Source: Kitasatospora mediocidica KCTC 9733 | GTDB taxonomy: Bacteria; Actinomycetota; Actinomycetes; Streptomycetales; Streptomycetaceae | DNA: 64,000 nt | Direction of reading: 5' to 3' | NCBI RefSeq assembly: GCF_000744225.1 | Contig: NZ_JQLN01000003.1 | Span: 186,001 to 250,000 of the forward strand | Part shown: in pieces, positions 27,355-38,801 of the stretch | How positions within the stretch are numbered: position 1 is the first letter of the stretch | Layout of the letters: each line of letters opens with the position of its first letter | Made by a program: the position numbers and the translations under genes | The notes under the pieces: model-generated | Told to the model about the DNA's origin: nothing | The model's database searches: none | Seen by the model: the letters and a program-made list of their open reading frames with translations, nothing else

Positions 27355-29376
27355 ATGGCTGACCCGTCCACCTATCGTCCGGCACCCGGGGCGATCCCGA
27401 CGTCGCCCGGGGTGTACCGGTTCCGGGACGCGCACGGCCGGGTGATCTACGTCGGCAAGGCGAAGAGCCTGCGCCCGCGGCTCTCCTCGTACTTCCAGGA
27501 CATCGCGAACCTGCACCCGCGCACCGCGACCATGGTCACCACGGCGGCCTCGGTGGAGTGGACGGTGGTCGGCACCGAGGTCGAGGCGCTCCAGCTGGAG
27601 TACTCCTGGATCAAGGAGTACGACCCGCGCTTCAACGTGAAGTACCGCGACGACAAGAGCTACCCCGAGCTCGCGGTCACCCTCAACGAGGAGTTCCCGC
27701 GGGTCCAGGTGATGCGCGGCGCGCACAAGAAGGGCGTGCGCTACTTCGGCCCGTACGGTCACGCCTGGGCGATCCGCGAGACCGTCGACCTGCTGCTGCG
27801 GGTCTTCCCGGTGCGCACCTGCTCCAACGGCGTCTTCAAGCGCGCCCAGCAGGTCGGCCGGCCCTGCCTGCTCGGCTACATCGGCAAGTGCGCGGCCCCC
27901 TGCGTCGGCCGGGTCTCGGCGCAGGAGCACCTGGAGCTGGCTGAGGAGTTCTGCGACTTCATGGCCGGGCGCACCGGAAACTACCTGCGCCGCCTGGAGG
28001 ACGGGATGCGCGAGGCGGCGGCCGAACTGGAGTACGAGAAGGCCGCCCGGCTGCGCGACGACATCGAGGCGCTCAAGCGCGCGATGGAGAAGAACGCCGT
28101 GGTGCTCGCCGACGGCACCGACGCCGACCTGCTGGCGCTGGCCGAGGACGAGCTGGAGGCCGCCGTCCAGATCTTCCACGTCCGCGGCGGACGGGTCCGC
28201 GGACAGCGCGGCTGGGTCACCGACAAGGTCGAGGACGTGGACACCGCGGCCCTGGTCGAGCACGCCCTCCAGCAGCTCTACGGCGGCGGCACCACCGAGT
28301 CCGTCCCGCGCGAGGTGCTGGTGCCCGCCCTGCCCGAGCCGCTCGCGCCGGTCCGCGAGTGGCTGGCCGGCCTGCGCGGCGCCCAGGTCGACCTGAGGAT
28401 CCCTCAGCGCGGCGACAAGAAGGACCTGATGGCGACCGTCGAGCGCAACGCCCAGCAGGCGCTGGCGCTGCACAAGACCAAGCGTGCCTCGGACCTGACG
28501 ACCCGTAGCCGGGCCCTGCAGGAGATCGCCGACGCGCTGGAGCTCGACTCCGTCCCGCTGCGCATCGAGTGCTTCGACATCTCGCACCTGCAGGGCGACG
28601 ACGTGGTCGCCTCGATGGTGGTCTTCGAGGACGGCCTGGCCCGCAAGAGCGAGTACCGCCGCTTCCAGATCAAGGGCTTCGAGGGCCAGGACGACGTCCG
28701 CTCGATGCACGAGGTGATCAGCCGCCGGTTCCGCCGCTACCTCCAGGAGCGCGAGCAGACCGGCGAGTGGGCGGTCCCCGAGGAGGACGACCCCACTCCG
28801 AACGGCCCGGTGGACCCCGAGACCGGCCGCCCGCGCCGCTTCGCCTACCCCCCGCAGCTGCTGGTGGTCGACGGCGGCCAGCCGCAGGTGGCCGCCGCCC
28901 GCCGGGCGCTGGACGAGCTGGGCATCGACGACGTCGCGCTGTGCGGGCTGGCCAAGCGCCTGGAGGAGGTCTGGCTCCCCGGCCAGGACGACCCGGTCGT
29001 GCTGCCGCGCAGCAGCGAGGGCCTCTACCTGCTCCAGCGGGTCCGCGACGAGGCGCACCGCTTCGCGATCACCTACCAGCGGAGCAAGCGCGCCAAGCGC
29101 TTCACCAGCGGCGGGCTGGACGCGGTGCCGGGACTCGGCGAGACCCGGCGCACCGCGCTGCTCAAGCACTTCGGCTCGGTGAAGAAGCTGCGAGCCGCCA
29201 CCGTCGAGGAGATCTGCGCGGTTCCGGGGATCGGGCGGCGCACTGCGGAGACTGTTGTCGCGGCGTTGGCCTCCCGTCCATCCACGGCATTCGCGGTCAA
29301 CACCGCGACAGGCGAGATCATGGAGGACAGCGCCGATCGGCTGGAAGACGGCCGGCAGAACCCGGAGACACCGTGA
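27355..29376 (+). CDS. uvrC: Excinuclease ABC subunit C (UvrC)
   Basis: Makes both incisions in nucleotide excision repair after UvrB binds damage. The 673-residue protein has the GIY-YIG N-terminal nuclease domain ([28 protein letters not shown]), a Cys-rich region ([20 protein letters not shown]), a UVR motif ([17 protein letters not shown]), the RNase H-like endonuclease domain ([32 protein letters not shown]) and C-terminal helix-hairpin-helices ([37 protein letters not shown]). ATG 27355 follows GAGGGGGAC; an in-frame upstream start at 27322 is less likely. A -10-like TAGGGT lies at 27315-27320. Confidence 0.97.
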   Translation: MADPSTYRPAPGAIPTSPGVYRFRDAHGRVIYVGKAKSLRPRLSSYFQDIANLHPRTATMVTTAASVEWTVVGTEVEALQLEYSWIKEYDPRFNVKYRDDKSYPELAVTLNEEFPRVQVMRGAHKKGVRYFGPYGHAWAIRETVDLLLRVFPVRTCSNGVFKRAQQVGRPCLLGYIGKCAAPCVGRVSAQEHLELAEEFCDFMAGRTGNYLRRLEDGMREAAAELEYEKAARLRDDIEALKRAMEKNAVVLADGTDADLLALAEDELEAAVQIFHVRGGRVRGQRGWVTDKVEDVDTAALVEHALQQLYGGGTTESVPREVLVPALPEPLAPVREWLAGLRGAQVDLRIPQRGDKKDLMATVERNAQQALALHKTKRASDLTTRSRALQEIADALELDSVPLRIECFDISHLQGDDVVASMVVFEDGLARKSEYRRFQIKGFEGQDDVRSMHEVISRRFRRYLQEREQTGEWAVPEEDDPTPNGPVDPETGRPRRFAYPPQLLVVDGGQPQVAAARRALDELGIDDVALCGLAKRLEEVWLPGQDDPVVLPRSSEGLYLLQRVRDEAHRFAITYQRSKRAKRFTSGGLDAVPGLGETRRTALLKHFGSVKKLRAATVEEICAVPGIGRRTAETVVAALASRPSTAFAVNTATGEIMEDSADRLEDGRQNPETP

Positions 29377-29434
29377 CGGCCGGGGGCCGAGCGCGTTCTT
29401 CACCGTAGAGAAGCACTGAGAGCGGGGAATCGAA

Positions 29435-30346
29435 GTGACAGTGTCCGATGACGGGGGCACCACCCGGCCAAAGGCCGGGGGAGAGACCGCCCCGGAACTG
29501 GTGATCATCTCCGGCATGTCCGGAGCCGGCCGCAGCACCGCGGCCAAATGCCTGGAGGACCTCGGCTGGTTCGTCGTCGACAACCTGCCCCCGGCCCTCA
29601 TCCCGACCATGGTCGACCTCGGTGCCCGCTCGCAGGGCGCCGTCGCCAGGATCGGCGCGGTGGTCGACGTCCGGGGCCGGCAGTTCTTCGACGACCTGCG
29701 GGCCTCCCTGGAGGAACTGGAGAAGCGCGGGATCCGGCTGCGGGTGGTCTTCCTGGAGTCCTCCGAGGCGGCCCTGGTGCGCCGGTTCGAGAGCGTCCGG
29801 CGCCCGCACCCGCTGCAGGGCGACGGCCGGATCGTGGACGGCATCGCCCAGGAACGCGACCTGCTGCGCGAGCTGCGCGGCGAGGCCGACCTGGTGATCG
29901 ACACCTCCGACCTCAACGTCCACCAGCTGCGGGCCAAGCTGGACGCCCAGTTCGCCGACCACGACGAGCCCGAGCTGCGGGCCACCGTGATGTCCTTCGG
30001 CTTCAAGTACGGCCTGCCGGTCGACGCCGACCTGGTGGTGGACTGCCGCTTCCTGCCCAACCCGCACTGGGTCCCCGAACTGCGGGCCCGCACCGGGACG
30101 GACAGCGACGTCGCGGACTACGTGTTCGAGCAGCCCGGGGCCAAGGAGTTCCTGGACGGTTACGCGGAGCTGCTGCGGATTGTCACGGAGGGTTACCGCA
30201 GGGAGGGCAAGCGGTACATGACGCTTGCCGTAGGCTGCACCGGTGGCAAGCACCGCAGCGTCGCCATGTCGGAGCGGTTGACAAAGCGTCTGATCGCCGA
30301 TGGCGTGGAGACGGTCCTGGTGCACCGCGACATGGGACGGGAGTGA
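29435..30346 (+). CDS. rapZ: RapZ-family nucleotide-binding RNase adapter protein
   Basis: A 303-residue P-loop protein of the RapZ/YvcJ family. Walker A is IISGMSGAGRSTAAK (about residue 27), then GWFVVDNLPPALIPTM, VFLESSEAALVRRFESVRRPHPL and the C-terminal RapZ signature VGCTGGKHRSVAMSERLT. In E. coli RapZ guides RNase E to a small RNA; in actinobacteria the target is not established. It is the first gene of the conserved rapZ-yvcK-whiA set, 58 bases after uvrC. GTG 29435 is preceded by GCGGGGA. Confidence 0.95.
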   Translation: MTVSDDGGTTRPKAGGETAPELVIISGMSGAGRSTAAKCLEDLGWFVVDNLPPALIPTMVDLGARSQGAVARIGAVVDVRGRQFFDDLRASLEELEKRGIRLRVVFLESSEAALVRRFESVRRPHPLQGDGRIVDGIAQERDLLRELRGEADLVIDTSDLNVHQLRAKLDAQFADHDEPELRATVMSFGFKYGLPVDADLVVDCRFLPNPHWVPELRARTGTDSDVADYVFEQPGAKEFLDGYAELLRIVTEGYRREGKRYMTLAVGCTGGKHRSVAMSERLTKRLIADGVETVLVHRDMGRE

Positions 30347-30389
30347 CGGCGGCCCTGCACCGCCGACAGCAGAGAAACGTGGGGTAGGT

Positions 30390-31454
30390 GTGACGGGATA
30401 CTCGCCAGGGCGGCAGCTCCAGCACAAGGCCGCCGAGCGGGGTTCCCCGGGCGCATCGAAGTCACGCGGCACCGCGCCGAAGATCACCGCGCTGGGCGGC
30501 GGGCAGGGGCTCTCGGCCTCGCTCTCCGCCCTGCGCAGGCTGACCAGCGACCTGACCGCCGTGGTCACCGTCGCCGACGACGGCGGCTCCAGCGGCCGGC
30601 TCCGGGCCGAGCTGGGCGTCCTGCCGCCGGGCGACCTGCGCAAGGCGCTGGCCGCGCTCTGCGGGGACGACGACTGGGGCCGTACCTGGTCCGAGGTCAT
30701 CCAGCAGCGCTTCACCGGCACCGGCGAGCTGGGCGGGCACGCGGTCGGCAACCTGCTGATCGTGGCGCTCTGGGAGAAGCTCGGCGATCCGGTCGCCGCG
30801 CTGGAGTGGGTCGGCCGGCTGCTCAACGTGCAGGGGCGGGTGCTGCCGATGTCGGCCGTCCCGCTGGACATCGAGGCCATGGTGCGCGGGCACGACCCGG
30901 CCCGCCCCGGCGAGCTGAGCGCAGTGCGCGGCCAGGCCGACGTGGCGGTCACGCCCGGTACCGTCCAGTCGGTGCGGCTGCTGCCCGAGGAGCCGCCGGC
31001 CGTCCCCGAGGCCGTCGCGGCCGTGCTGGAGGCGGACTGGGTGGTGCTCGGACCCGGCTCCTGGTTCACCAGCGTGCTGCCGCACCTGCTGGTGCCCGAG
31101 CTGGCGAAGGCGCTGACCGAGACCAAGGCCCGGCGCCTGCTCACCCTCAACCTCGCGCCCCAGCCGGGCGAGACCGAGGGCTTCACCCCGCAGCGTCACC
31201 TGGAGGTGATCGCCGACCACGCTCCCGAGCTCGCGGTGGATGCCATCCTGGTGGACGAGCGGGCGGTGACCGGCGGGGCCTTCGGGGTGGCCGACCTGGC
31301 CGGTCTGGAGAAGGCCGCGGGACGGATGGGCGCGGCCCTGGTGCTGGACCAGGTGGCGGCGTCCGACGGCACGCCGCGACACGACCCGGAGCTTCTGGCC
31401 GCGGCGTACGACCGGATTTTCCGGACACATGGAAGGATCGGCCCATGGCGATGA
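30390..31454 (+). CDS. yvcK: YvcK/CofD-like protein (gluconeogenesis factor family)
   Basis: A 354-residue protein of the CofD/YvcK family: [21 protein letters not shown] (nucleotide-binding Gly-rich loop), [47 protein letters not shown] and [20 protein letters not shown]. YvcK proteins bind UDP-GlcNAc-type nucleotides and affect carbon use and cell shape in Bacillus and mycobacteria; the role here is inferred from family and position. GTG 30390 follows GGGGTAGG. Its 3' end overlaps whiA by 10 bases, suggesting translational coupling. Confidence 0.94.
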   Translation: MTGYSPGRQLQHKAAERGSPGASKSRGTAPKITALGGGQGLSASLSALRRLTSDLTAVVTVADDGGSSGRLRAELGVLPPGDLRKALAALCGDDDWGRTWSEVIQQRFTGTGELGGHAVGNLLIVALWEKLGDPVAALEWVGRLLNVQGRVLPMSAVPLDIEAMVRGHDPARPGELSAVRGQADVAVTPGTVQSVRLLPEEPPAVPEAVAAVLEADWVVLGPGSWFTSVLPHLLVPELAKALTETKARRLLTLNLAPQPGETEGFTPQRHLEVIADHAPELAVDAILVDERAVTGGAFGVADLAGLEKAAGRMGAALVLDQVAASDGTPRHDPELLAAAYDRIFRTHGRIGPWR

Positions 31455-32425
31455 CGGCAGCGGTGAAGGACGAGATCAGCCGGCTCCCTGTCACCCGGGC
31501 CTGCTGCCGCAAGGCTGAGGTATCGGCGATCCTGCGATTCGCGGGCGGACTCCACATTGTGAGTGGACGCATCGTGATCGAGGCGGAGCTGGACACCGGC
31601 GTTGCGGCGCGACGGCTGCGCAAGGACCTGCTGGAGATCTTCGGGCACTCCTCGGATCTGGTGGTGATGGCCCCCAGCGGTCTGCGACGCGGCAGTCGGT
31701 ATGTGGTCCGTGTGGTGAAGGACGGCGAACTGCTGGCCCGGCAGACGGGGCTGGTGGACGGGCGAGGACGCCCGATCCGGGGGCTTCCCCCGGCGGTGGT
31801 CTCCGGGGCCACCTGCGACGCGGAGGCGGCCTGGCGCGGCGCCTTCCTGGCGCACGGCTCGCTCACCGAGCCGGGCAGGTCCTCCTCGCTGGAGATCACC
31901 TGCCCCGGTTCGGAGGCGGCCCTCGCCCTGGTGGGGGCGGCCCGGCGGCTGGGCATCCCGGCCAAGGCCCGCGAGGTGCGCGGCGCGGACCGGGTGGTGA
32001 TCCGGGACGGCGACGCGATCGGCGCGCTGCTGACCCGGCTGGGCGCGCACGAGTCGGTGCTGGCCTGGGAGGAGCGCCGGCTGCGCCGCGAGGTGCGGGC
32101 GACCGCCAACCGGCTGGCCAACTTCGACGACGCCAACCTGCGCCGCTCGGCCCGGGCGGCCGTCGCGGCCGGGGCCCGGGTGCAGCGGGCGCTGGAGATC
32201 CTCGGCGACGAGGTCCCCGAGCACCTGGCCGCGGCCGGGCAGCTGCGGATGCAGCACAAGCAGGCCTCGCTGGAGGAGTTGGGCGCGCTGGCCGATCCGC
32301 CGCTCACCAAGGACGCGGTGGCCGGCCGGATTCGCCGGCTGCTGGCGATGGCCGACAAGCGCGCCTCCGAGCTCGGTCTGCCGAGCACCGAGGCCAATCT
32401 GACCGAGGAGATGGCCCTCAACTGA
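31445..32425 (+). CDS. whiA: Sporulation regulator WhiA
   Basis: A 326-residue WhiA: an N-terminal LAGLIDADG-like domain ([32 protein letters not shown]...) and a C-terminal helix-turn-helix ([32 protein letters not shown]). In Streptomyces WhiA works with WhiB to stop aerial growth and start sporulation septation. ATG 31445 is preceded by GGAAGGA; a second ATG at 31451 is possible. Length and sequence are those expected of the family, which supports a sporulating streptomycete host. A classic terminator follows. Confidence 0.97.
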   Translation: MAMTAAVKDEISRLPVTRACCRKAEVSAILRFAGGLHIVSGRIVIEAELDTGVAARRLRKDLLEIFGHSSDLVVMAPSGLRRGSRYVVRVVKDGELLARQTGLVDGRGRPIRGLPPAVVSGATCDAEAAWRGAFLAHGSLTEPGRSSSLEITCPGSEAALALVGAARRLGIPAKAREVRGADRVVIRDGDAIGALLTRLGAHESVLAWEERRLRREVRATANRLANFDDANLRRSARAAVAAGARVQRALEILGDEVPEHLAAAGQLRMQHKQASLEELGALADPPLTKDAVAGRIRRLLAMADKRASELGLPSTEANLTEEMALN

Positions 32426-32445
32426 GGCCCCTCACGGGCATCTGA

Positions 32446-32486
32446 GCCACCCCGGACTCCGTCGAGTCCGGGGTGGCACTCTTTTT
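32446..32486 (+). terminator. Strong intrinsic terminator after whiA
   Basis: A 14-bp stem (32446-32459 with 32464-32477) and 4-base loop, followed by CACTCTTTTTG, one of the few here with a real U-tract. Confidence 0.9.
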
Positions 32487-32559
32487 GCCCCTGCGTGCCA
32501 TCGGCGGGCGCGACCAACTGCCCTACAAGGGCTGGCGGGCAGCCCGCGCAAGGGGCTGA

Positions 32560-33702
<1,143 letters not shown>

Positions 33703-33726
33703 CGCAGCGAGAGCTGACGTGATGTG

Positions 33727-33772
33727 AGGACCGGGGCCCGGACGCGCAACTGCGCCTCCGGGCCCCGGTCCT
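33727..33772 (+). terminator. Terminator between gap and pgk
   Basis: A perfect 15-bp stem (33727-33741 with 33758-33772) with a 16-base inner part that can itself pair (GCGCA/TGCGC). It would make gap an independent transcript or reduce read-through. Confidence 0.75.
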
Positions 33773-33848
33773 GCGCACCCTCATCTCGCCCCCCGGCGGT
33801 CCGGTACTGTGCCGCCCGTAGCACGACCCTCTCCAGGAGAACGAAACC

Positions 33849-35054
33849 GTGAAGACCATCGAAGACCTCGATGTGGCAGGCCGGCGGGTTTTCGTCCGCG
33901 CCGACCTGAACGTGCCGCTCTCGGGCGACACCATCACCGACGACGGCCGGATCCGCGCCGTCGCCCCGACCATCGCCAAGCTGCTGCAGTCCGGCGCGAA
34001 GGTGATCGTCGCCTCCCACCTCGGCCGTCCCAAGGGGGCGCCGGACCCGCAGTTCTCGCTCGCGCCGGTGGCCGTCCGCCTCGGCGAGATCCTCGGCAAG
34101 CCGGTGGCCTTCGCCACCGACACCGTGGGCGACAGCGCGAAGGCCACCGTCGCCGCCCTGGCCGACGGCGAGGTCACGCTGCTGGAGAACCTGCGCTTCA
34201 ACGCGGGTGAGACGAGCAAGGACGACGCCGAGCGCGCCGCCTTCGCCGACGAGCTCGCCGCCCTGGCCGACCTCTACGTGGGCGACGGCTTCGGCGCGGT
34301 GCACCGCAAGCACGCCTCGGTCTACGACCTGCCGGCCCGCCTGCCGCACGCCGTCGGCGACCTGATTGCCACCGAGGTGGCCGTGCTCAAGCGGCTCACC
34401 GAGGAGGTGGCCCGCCCGTACGCGGTGGTGCTGGGCGGCTCCAAGGTCTCCGACAAGGTCGGCGTGATCGACAACCTGCTGGGCAAGGCCGACCGCATCC
34501 TGATCGGCGGCGGCATGGTCTTCACCTTCCTCGCGGCGCTCGGCCACGAGGTCGGCGCCTCGCTGCTGCAGAAGGACGAGATCCCGACCGTCCTGGAGTA
34601 CCTGGAGCGGGCGAAGAAGAACGGCGTGGAGTTCGTCCTGCCGGTGGACGTCGCGGTCGCCGGGAGCTTCCCCGACGTCAAGACGGGCGCGCCGGCCGAG
34701 GGCTTCGAGGTCGTCGCGGTGGACGGCATCCCCGCCGACAAGCTGGGCCTGGACATCGGCCCGCGGTCGGCCGAGCTGTTCGCCGAGAAGCTGGCCGACG
34801 CGGCCACGGTGTTCTGGAACGGCCCGATGGGCGTCTTCGAGCACCCGGAGTTCGCCGCCGGCACCCGGGCCGTCGCCCAGGCGCTGCTGGACGGCGACGC
34901 CTTTTCCGTGGTCGGCGGCGGGGACTCCGCCGCGGCCGTCCGCATCCTGGGCTTCGACGAGACGAAGTTCGGGCACATCTCGACCGGCGGTGGCGCGAGC
35001 CTGGAGTACCTGGAGGGCAAGACGCTCCCCGGTCTCGCCGCCCTGGAAGGCTGA
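33849..35054 (+). CDS. pgk: Phosphoglycerate kinase
   Basis: Transfers phosphate from 1,3-bisphosphoglycerate to ADP. The 401-residue enzyme has [16 protein letters not shown], the substrate-binding [44 protein letters not shown] and the nucleotide-site end [37 protein letters not shown] 33849 follows AGGAG with 9 bases between. tpiA begins 2 bases after the stop, so the two are cotranscribed and probably coupled. Confidence 0.98.
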   Translation: MKTIEDLDVAGRRVFVRADLNVPLSGDTITDDGRIRAVAPTIAKLLQSGAKVIVASHLGRPKGAPDPQFSLAPVAVRLGEILGKPVAFATDTVGDSAKATVAALADGEVTLLENLRFNAGETSKDDAERAAFADELAALADLYVGDGFGAVHRKHASVYDLPARLPHAVGDLIATEVAVLKRLTEEVARPYAVVLGGSKVSDKVGVIDNLLGKADRILIGGGMVFTFLAALGHEVGASLLQKDEIPTVLEYLERAKKNGVEFVLPVDVAVAGSFPDVKTGAPAEGFEVVAVDGIPADKLGLDIGPRSAELFAEKLADAATVFWNGPMGVFEHPEFAAGTRAVAQALLDGDAFSVVGGGDSAAAVRILGFDETKFGHISTGGGASLEYLEGKTLPGLAALEG

Positions 35055-35056
35055 AC

Positions 35057-35842
35057 ATGACTGACCGTACCCCGCTGATGGCCGGCAACTGGAAGATGAA
35101 CCTCAACCACCTGGAGGCCATCCAGCACACCCAGAAGCTGGCGTTCGCGCTGACCGACAAGGACTACGACGCCGTCGAGGTAGCCGTCCTCGTCCCGTTC
35201 ACCGACCTGCGCTCGGTGCAGACCCTGGTCGACGGCGACAAGCTGAAGATCAAGTACGGCTCGCAGGACGTCTCGGCGCACGACTCCGGTGCCTACACCG
35301 GCGAGATCTCCGGCGTGATGCTGTCCAAGCTCAAGTGCAGCTACGCGGTGATCGGCCACTCGGAGCGCCGCCAGTACCACGGCGAGAACGAGGAGATCGT
35401 CAACGCCAAGGTGCAGGCCGCCTACCGCAACGGTGTGGTCCCGATCCTGTGCATCGGCGAGCCGCTGGAGGTCCGCAAGGCCGGCACGCACGTCGCGCAC
35501 ACCCTCGCCCAGCTGGACGGCGCGCTGACCGCCGTCCCGGCGTCGGACGTCGAGCGGATCGTCGTCGCGTACGAGCCGGTCTGGGCGATCGGCACCGGCG
35601 AGGTGGCCACCCCGGAGGACGCGCAGGAGGTCTGCGCGGCGATCCGTGGCCGGCTGGCCGAGCTGTACTCCGCCGAGCTGGCCGACAAGGTCCGCGTGCT
35701 GTACGGCGGTTCGGTGAAGTCCTCCAGCGCGGCCGGCCTGATGGCCAAGCCCGACGTGGACGGCGCACTGATCGGCGGGGCCTCGCTGGACGCCGACGAG
35801 TTCGTCAAGATCGTGCGTTACCGCGAGCAGGCAGTAGGCTAA
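35057..35842 (+). CDS. tpiA: Triose-phosphate isomerase
   Basis: Interconverts dihydroxyacetone phosphate and glyceraldehyde-3-phosphate. The 261-residue barrel has AGNWKMNL near the start (substrate-binding Asn-x-Lys), the catalytic His in IGHSERRQY (about residue 100), the catalytic Glu in [12 protein letters not shown] (about 174) and the phosphate-binding [17 protein letters not shown] 35057 follows GGAAGG. Directly behind pgk. Confidence 0.98.
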   Translation: MTDRTPLMAGNWKMNLNHLEAIQHTQKLAFALTDKDYDAVEVAVLVPFTDLRSVQTLVDGDKLKIKYGSQDVSAHDSGAYTGEISGVMLSKLKCSYAVIGHSERRQYHGENEEIVNAKVQAAYRNGVVPILCIGEPLEVRKAGTHVAHTLAQLDGALTAVPASDVERIVVAYEPVWAIGTGEVATPEDAQEVCAAIRGRLAELYSAELADKVRVLYGGSVKSSSAAGLMAKPDVDGALIGGASLDADEFVKIVRYREQAVG

Positions 35843-35866
35843 CGCCCTCACAGCAACGTAGTCTTT

Positions 35867-35900
35867 GGGGCCGGACCGCCTTTCGGGCGGCCCGGCCCCT
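35867..35900 (+). terminator. Terminator between tpiA and secG
   Basis: GGGGCCGG-a-CCGCC pairs with GGGCGG-c-CCGGCCCC around a TTTC loop (35867-35899). Confidence 0.75.
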
Positions 35901-35938
35901 CGCCCATGACCCAACCGTACGAGAGAGTTGGTCCCGCC

Positions 35939-36175
35939 GTGGTTCTCGGGTTCTCGATTGCCCTGATCATCTTCAGTCTGCTGATGATCCTCCTGGTGCT
36001 GCTGCACAAGGGGAAGGGCGGCGGCCTGTCCGACATGTTCGGCGGTGGCTCGATGTCCGCCGGCGGCGGCTCGGCCGTGGCGGAGCGCAACCTCGACCGC
36101 ATCACCATCCTCGTGGGCCTCTGCTGGTTCGCCTGCATCGTGGTGCTCGGCCTGCTGATCAAGGTCAAGAGCTGA
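35939..36175 (+). CDS. secG: Preprotein translocase subunit SecG
   Basis: A small membrane subunit that helps SecYEG translocation. The 78-residue protein has two hydrophobic helices (VVLGFSIALIIFSLLMILLV and ITILVGLCWFACIVVLGLL) around the conserved loop HKGKGGGLSDMFGGG, the SecG hallmark. GTG 35939 gives the usual streptomycete N-terminus with GAGAG upstream; an ATG at 35906 would add 11 residues and lies just past the tpiA terminator. Confidence 0.94.
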   Translation: MVLGFSIALIIFSLLMILLVLLHKGKGGGLSDMFGGGSMSAGGGSAVAERNLDRITILVGLCWFACIVVLGLLIKVKS

Positions 36176-36358
36176 CCCTTCCTCAGTCCCGGAGGCGGTG
36201 CGGACAGATCCTTATCCGCTCCGTACACTAGGACAACTTGCCAACACGGTCCGCAGTGGGCGGCCGGTCGGCGGGCGGATGTGGGGCCGCGCCCTCGGGG
36301 CACGGCCGACAACACCTGGGCAGGCCCAGGCGGATAGCGGCACGCAGGGAGTCAGACC

Positions 36359-36694
36359 GTGGCAAGTGGCAACGCCATCCGTGGCAGCAGGGTCGGGGCA
36401 GGCCCGATGGGTGAGGCGGAACGCGGCGAGTCCGCCCCCCGTAACCGGATCACCTTCTGGTGCGCCAACAAGCACGAGACGCGCCCCAGCTTTGCCGCCG
36501 AGGCCGTCATCCCGGACACCTGGGACTGCCCCCGCTGCGGGTTCCCGGCCGGGCAGGACGAGCACAACCCGCCGGCGCCGTCGCGCAACGAGCCCTACAA
36601 GACCCACCTCGCGTACGTCCGCGAGCGCCGCAGTGACGCCGACGGCGAGGCGATCCTGGCCGAGGCGCTGGCCAAGCTGCGCGGCGAGATCTGA
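36359..36694 (+). CDS. rbpA: RNA polymerase-binding protein RbpA
   Basis: An actinobacterial transcription activator that binds RNA polymerase and principal sigma factors and stabilises the open complex. The 111-residue protein has RNRITFWCANKHETRPSFA, a CPRCGFPAG motif and the sigma-interacting C-terminal region KTHLAYVRERRSDADGEAILAEALAKLR. GTG 36359 follows AGGGAG. The 180 bases before it hold a possible promoter with TACACT at 36224-36229. A true U-tract terminator follows. Confidence 0.97.
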   Translation: MASGNAIRGSRVGAGPMGEAERGESAPRNRITFWCANKHETRPSFAAEAVIPDTWDCPRCGFPAGQDEHNPPAPSRNEPYKTHLAYVRERRSDADGEAILAEALAKLRGEI

Positions 36695-36724
36695 CCGTCG
36701 CCAGGCGGGACCCGATCGTCCCGA

Positions 36725-36764
36725 AAGTCCCCCCGTCAACGTGGTTTGACGTGGGGACTTTTTT
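36725..36764 (+). terminator. Intrinsic terminator after rbpA
   Basis: AAGTCCCC...GTCAA pairs with TTGAC...GGGGACTT, followed by a run of six T, thus a standard terminator. Confidence 0.85.
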
Positions 36765-36801
36765 GGACCACCATTCCACTAACTGCTTAGTGGAATGGTG
36801 G
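36763..36801 (+). promoter_or_regulatory. ABC-operon promoter overlaid by a 15-bp perfect inverted repeat
   Basis: CCACCATTCCACTAA (36768-36782) and its exact complement (36787-36801) flank CTGC. TTGGAC (36763-36768) and CTTAGT (36786-36791), 17 bases apart, would form a promoter whose core is covered by the repeat. The CACTAA/TTAGTG halves resemble operators of YtrA-type GntR repressors (family knowledge), but no such regulator gene is adjacent. A cruciform or RNA hairpin at the 5' end is the alternative reading. Confidence 0.6.
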
Positions 36802-37730
36802 TGCTGATGGGTGGGGACGGCATGATCGAGCTTCGCGCCGGCGTGGAGGTGTTCGGCCTCGGCAAGCGCTACCGGCGCGGCTGGGCGCTGCGGAACTGCT
36901 CCTTCCGGCTGCCCGCCGGGCGGATCTGCGCGCTGGTCGGACCGAACGGCGCGGGCAAGAGCACCCTGCTCTCGGTCCTCGCCGGACTGCTGGTGCCCAC
37001 CGAGGGGAGCGTCGAGCTCCTGGGGATGCCGCTCGGCGACCGTGAGAGCGTCGGCCGGGTCGCGTTCGTGGCCCAGGACAAGCCGCTCTACACCGGCTTC
37101 ACGGTGGCCGAGCTGCTCCGCCTGGGGGAGGAGCTGAACCCGCGGTGGGACCGTGACAAGGCCGAGCTGGTGGTCGCGGGCGGCGGCTTCCCGAGGTCGG
37201 CCAGGATCGGTTCGCTCTCCGGCGGCCAGCGCACCCGGGTCTCGCTCGCACTGGCCCTGGGCAAGCGGCCCGACCTGCTGATCCTGGACGAGCCGATGTC
37301 CGACCTGGACCCGCTGGCCCGCCACCAGCTGATGGGCCTGCTGATGGCCGAGGCCGCCGAGCGCGGCACCACGGTGCTGATGTCCTCGCACGTGGTCTCC
37401 GAGTTGCAGGAGGTCTGCGACTACCTGGTGCTGGTCGCCGACGGCGCGGTCCGGATGGCCGGGGACGTCGAGGAGATCCTCGGTGCCCACCGCCTGCTGG
37501 TCGGCGACCAGCGCGACGAGCCGCACCTCGCGGGCCACCAGCTGGTGGAGAGCCGGCTGGCCGGCCGCACGCTCAGTGCCCTGGTCCGCCCGCTCGGCCC
37601 GCTGCGTGGCGACTGGCAGAGCAGCACCCCCACCCTGGAGGAGCTGTTGCTCGCCCACCTGCGCTCGCCGCAGGCGCCGGCCCTGCTGACCGTCGACGCG
37701 CGCGTCACCCCGCGGGCGGTGGCGGCATGA
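36795..37730 (+). CDS. ABC transporter ATP-binding protein
   Basis: A 311-residue ABC ATPase: Walker A LVGPNGAGKSTLLSVL, Q-loop VAFVAQDKPLYTG, signature LSGGQRTRVSLALAL, Walker B LLILDEPMSDLDPL and the H-loop in VLMSSHVVSEL. The start is uncertain: ATG 36795 lies inside the palindrome, GTG 36798 or 36801 would give a leaderless start, and ATG 36822 has GGTGGGGAC in front; all share the same frame. The partner permease overlaps by 4 bases. YtrB-like exporters of this kind respond to cell-envelope stress in some Gram-positives; the substrate is unknown. Confidence 0.9.
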   Translation: MVVLMGGDGMIELRAGVEVFGLGKRYRRGWALRNCSFRLPAGRICALVGPNGAGKSTLLSVLAGLLVPTEGSVELLGMPLGDRESVGRVAFVAQDKPLYTGFTVAELLRLGEELNPRWDRDKAELVVAGGGFPRSARIGSLSGGQRTRVSLALALGKRPDLLILDEPMSDLDPLARHQLMGLLMAEAAERGTTVLMSSHVVSELQEVCDYLVLVADGAVRMAGDVEEILGAHRLLVGDQRDEPHLAGHQLVESRLAGRTLSALVRPLGPLRGDWQSSTPTLEELLLAHLRSPQAPALLTVDARVTPRAVAA

Positions 37731-38737
37731 CGACGACGACCACGCTCGCGGCCCCCGAGGCCGCCGTCCCCGCCGGCCGCTCCCGGCTGCGCCCGCACGG
37801 CCTGGGCTGGCTGATGTGGCGTCAACACCGGCTGCTGGCCTGGCTCCTGCTGGCCGCCGTGCTCGCCGCGGCCATCGGATTCCCGTTCCTGCGCGGTGCG
37901 ATGTCCTCCTACATCTCCGCCCACCACATCGCCGGCTGCGCGGAGATCACCTCCGACCCTAACTGCCAGCAGCAGGGCGGGCAGCAGGCCGTCGAGCAGT
38001 TCCGCGCGACCTACGGCCTGGAGCTCAAGGGCATCGGGCTGCTGCTGCGGCTGCTGCCGACCGTGCTCGGGGTGCTGGTCGGCGCCCCGCTGCTCGCGCG
38101 CGAGCTGGAGACCGGTACCTGGAAGCTGGTGCTGGCGCAGTCGGTGACCGCCCGGCGCTGGGTGGCGGCCAAGCTGCTGGCGGTCGGACTGTTCTGCGCG
38201 CTGGGCTCCGCCGTGCTGATGGCGCTCTTCCGCTGGCTCTGGGAGCCCTCGGCCAATGACGTCTCGGGCATCTCCTGGTACAGCACGGCCTTCGTGGCCT
38301 CCGGTGGACCGCTGCTGGTCGCCACCGTGCTGCTGGCGCTGGCGGTCGGCGTCACCGTGGGCGCGCTGGTGCGCCGGGTGGTGCCGGCGATGGGCGGCAC
38401 GCTGGCCGTGCTGGTGGCCGTGCAGGTCGCGTTGTCCGGGGTGCGGCCCTACCTCTGGGGCTGGCACACCGAGTTGATCTCGATGTCCGAGCTGCCCAAC
38501 GACACCTGGGGAATCGCCCAGGGCTACCTGCTCCCGGACGGCACCCGGCTGCCGTACGGCGACGTGTGCGGCGGCAACGACGTCGCGGGGTGCGGCGCAA
38601 GCGGACGCGAGTTCACCGACGTGCACCACGCGGCGGACTACTGGCCGCTGCAGCTGGTCGAGTCCGGGATCTGCCTGGTGCTGGCCGCCGCGCTGGTCCT
38701 CTTCACCGTGCGATGGACCGTCCGCCGACTGGGCTGA
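37727..38737 (+). CDS. ABC transporter permease (ABC-2 type)
   Basis: A 336-residue membrane protein with about six helices: one after the N-terminus (LLAWLLLAAVLAAAIGF), a large extracellular loop with two cysteines (HHIAGCAEITSDPNCQQ), then LLLRLLPTVLGVLVGAPLLARELETGTWKLVLAQSVTARRWVAAKLLAVGL, the typical ABC-2 coupling region. A second outer loop carries further cysteines (YGDVCGGNDVAGCG). The ATGA overlap with the ATPase shows coupling. Ends at a bidirectional terminator. Confidence 0.88.
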   Translation: MTTTTTLAAPEAAVPAGRSRLRPHGLGWLMWRQHRLLAWLLLAAVLAAAIGFPFLRGAMSSYISAHHIAGCAEITSDPNCQQQGGQQAVEQFRATYGLELKGIGLLLRLLPTVLGVLVGAPLLARELETGTWKLVLAQSVTARRWVAAKLLAVGLFCALGSAVLMALFRWLWEPSANDVSGISWYSTAFVASGGPLLVATVLLALAVGVTVGALVRRVVPAMGGTLAVLVAVQVALSGVRPYLWGWHTELISMSELPNDTWGIAQGYLLPDGTRLPYGDVCGGNDVAGCGASGREFTDVHHAADYWPLQLVESGICLVLAAALVLFTVRWTVRRLG

Positions 38738-38744
38738 GCGCGCG

Positions 38745-38793
38745 AACGGCGGCGGGGGTGGCACTCGAAAGTGCCACCCCCGCCGCCGTTTTG
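38745..38793. terminator. Bidirectional terminator, 21-bp stem
   Basis: AACGGCGGCGGGGGTGGCACT (38745-38765) has its exact complement at 38770-38790, loop CGAA, with T or A runs on both sides, between the convergent permease and pgl genes. Confidence 0.9.
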
Positions 38794-38801
38794 ACGCTCC
38801 G

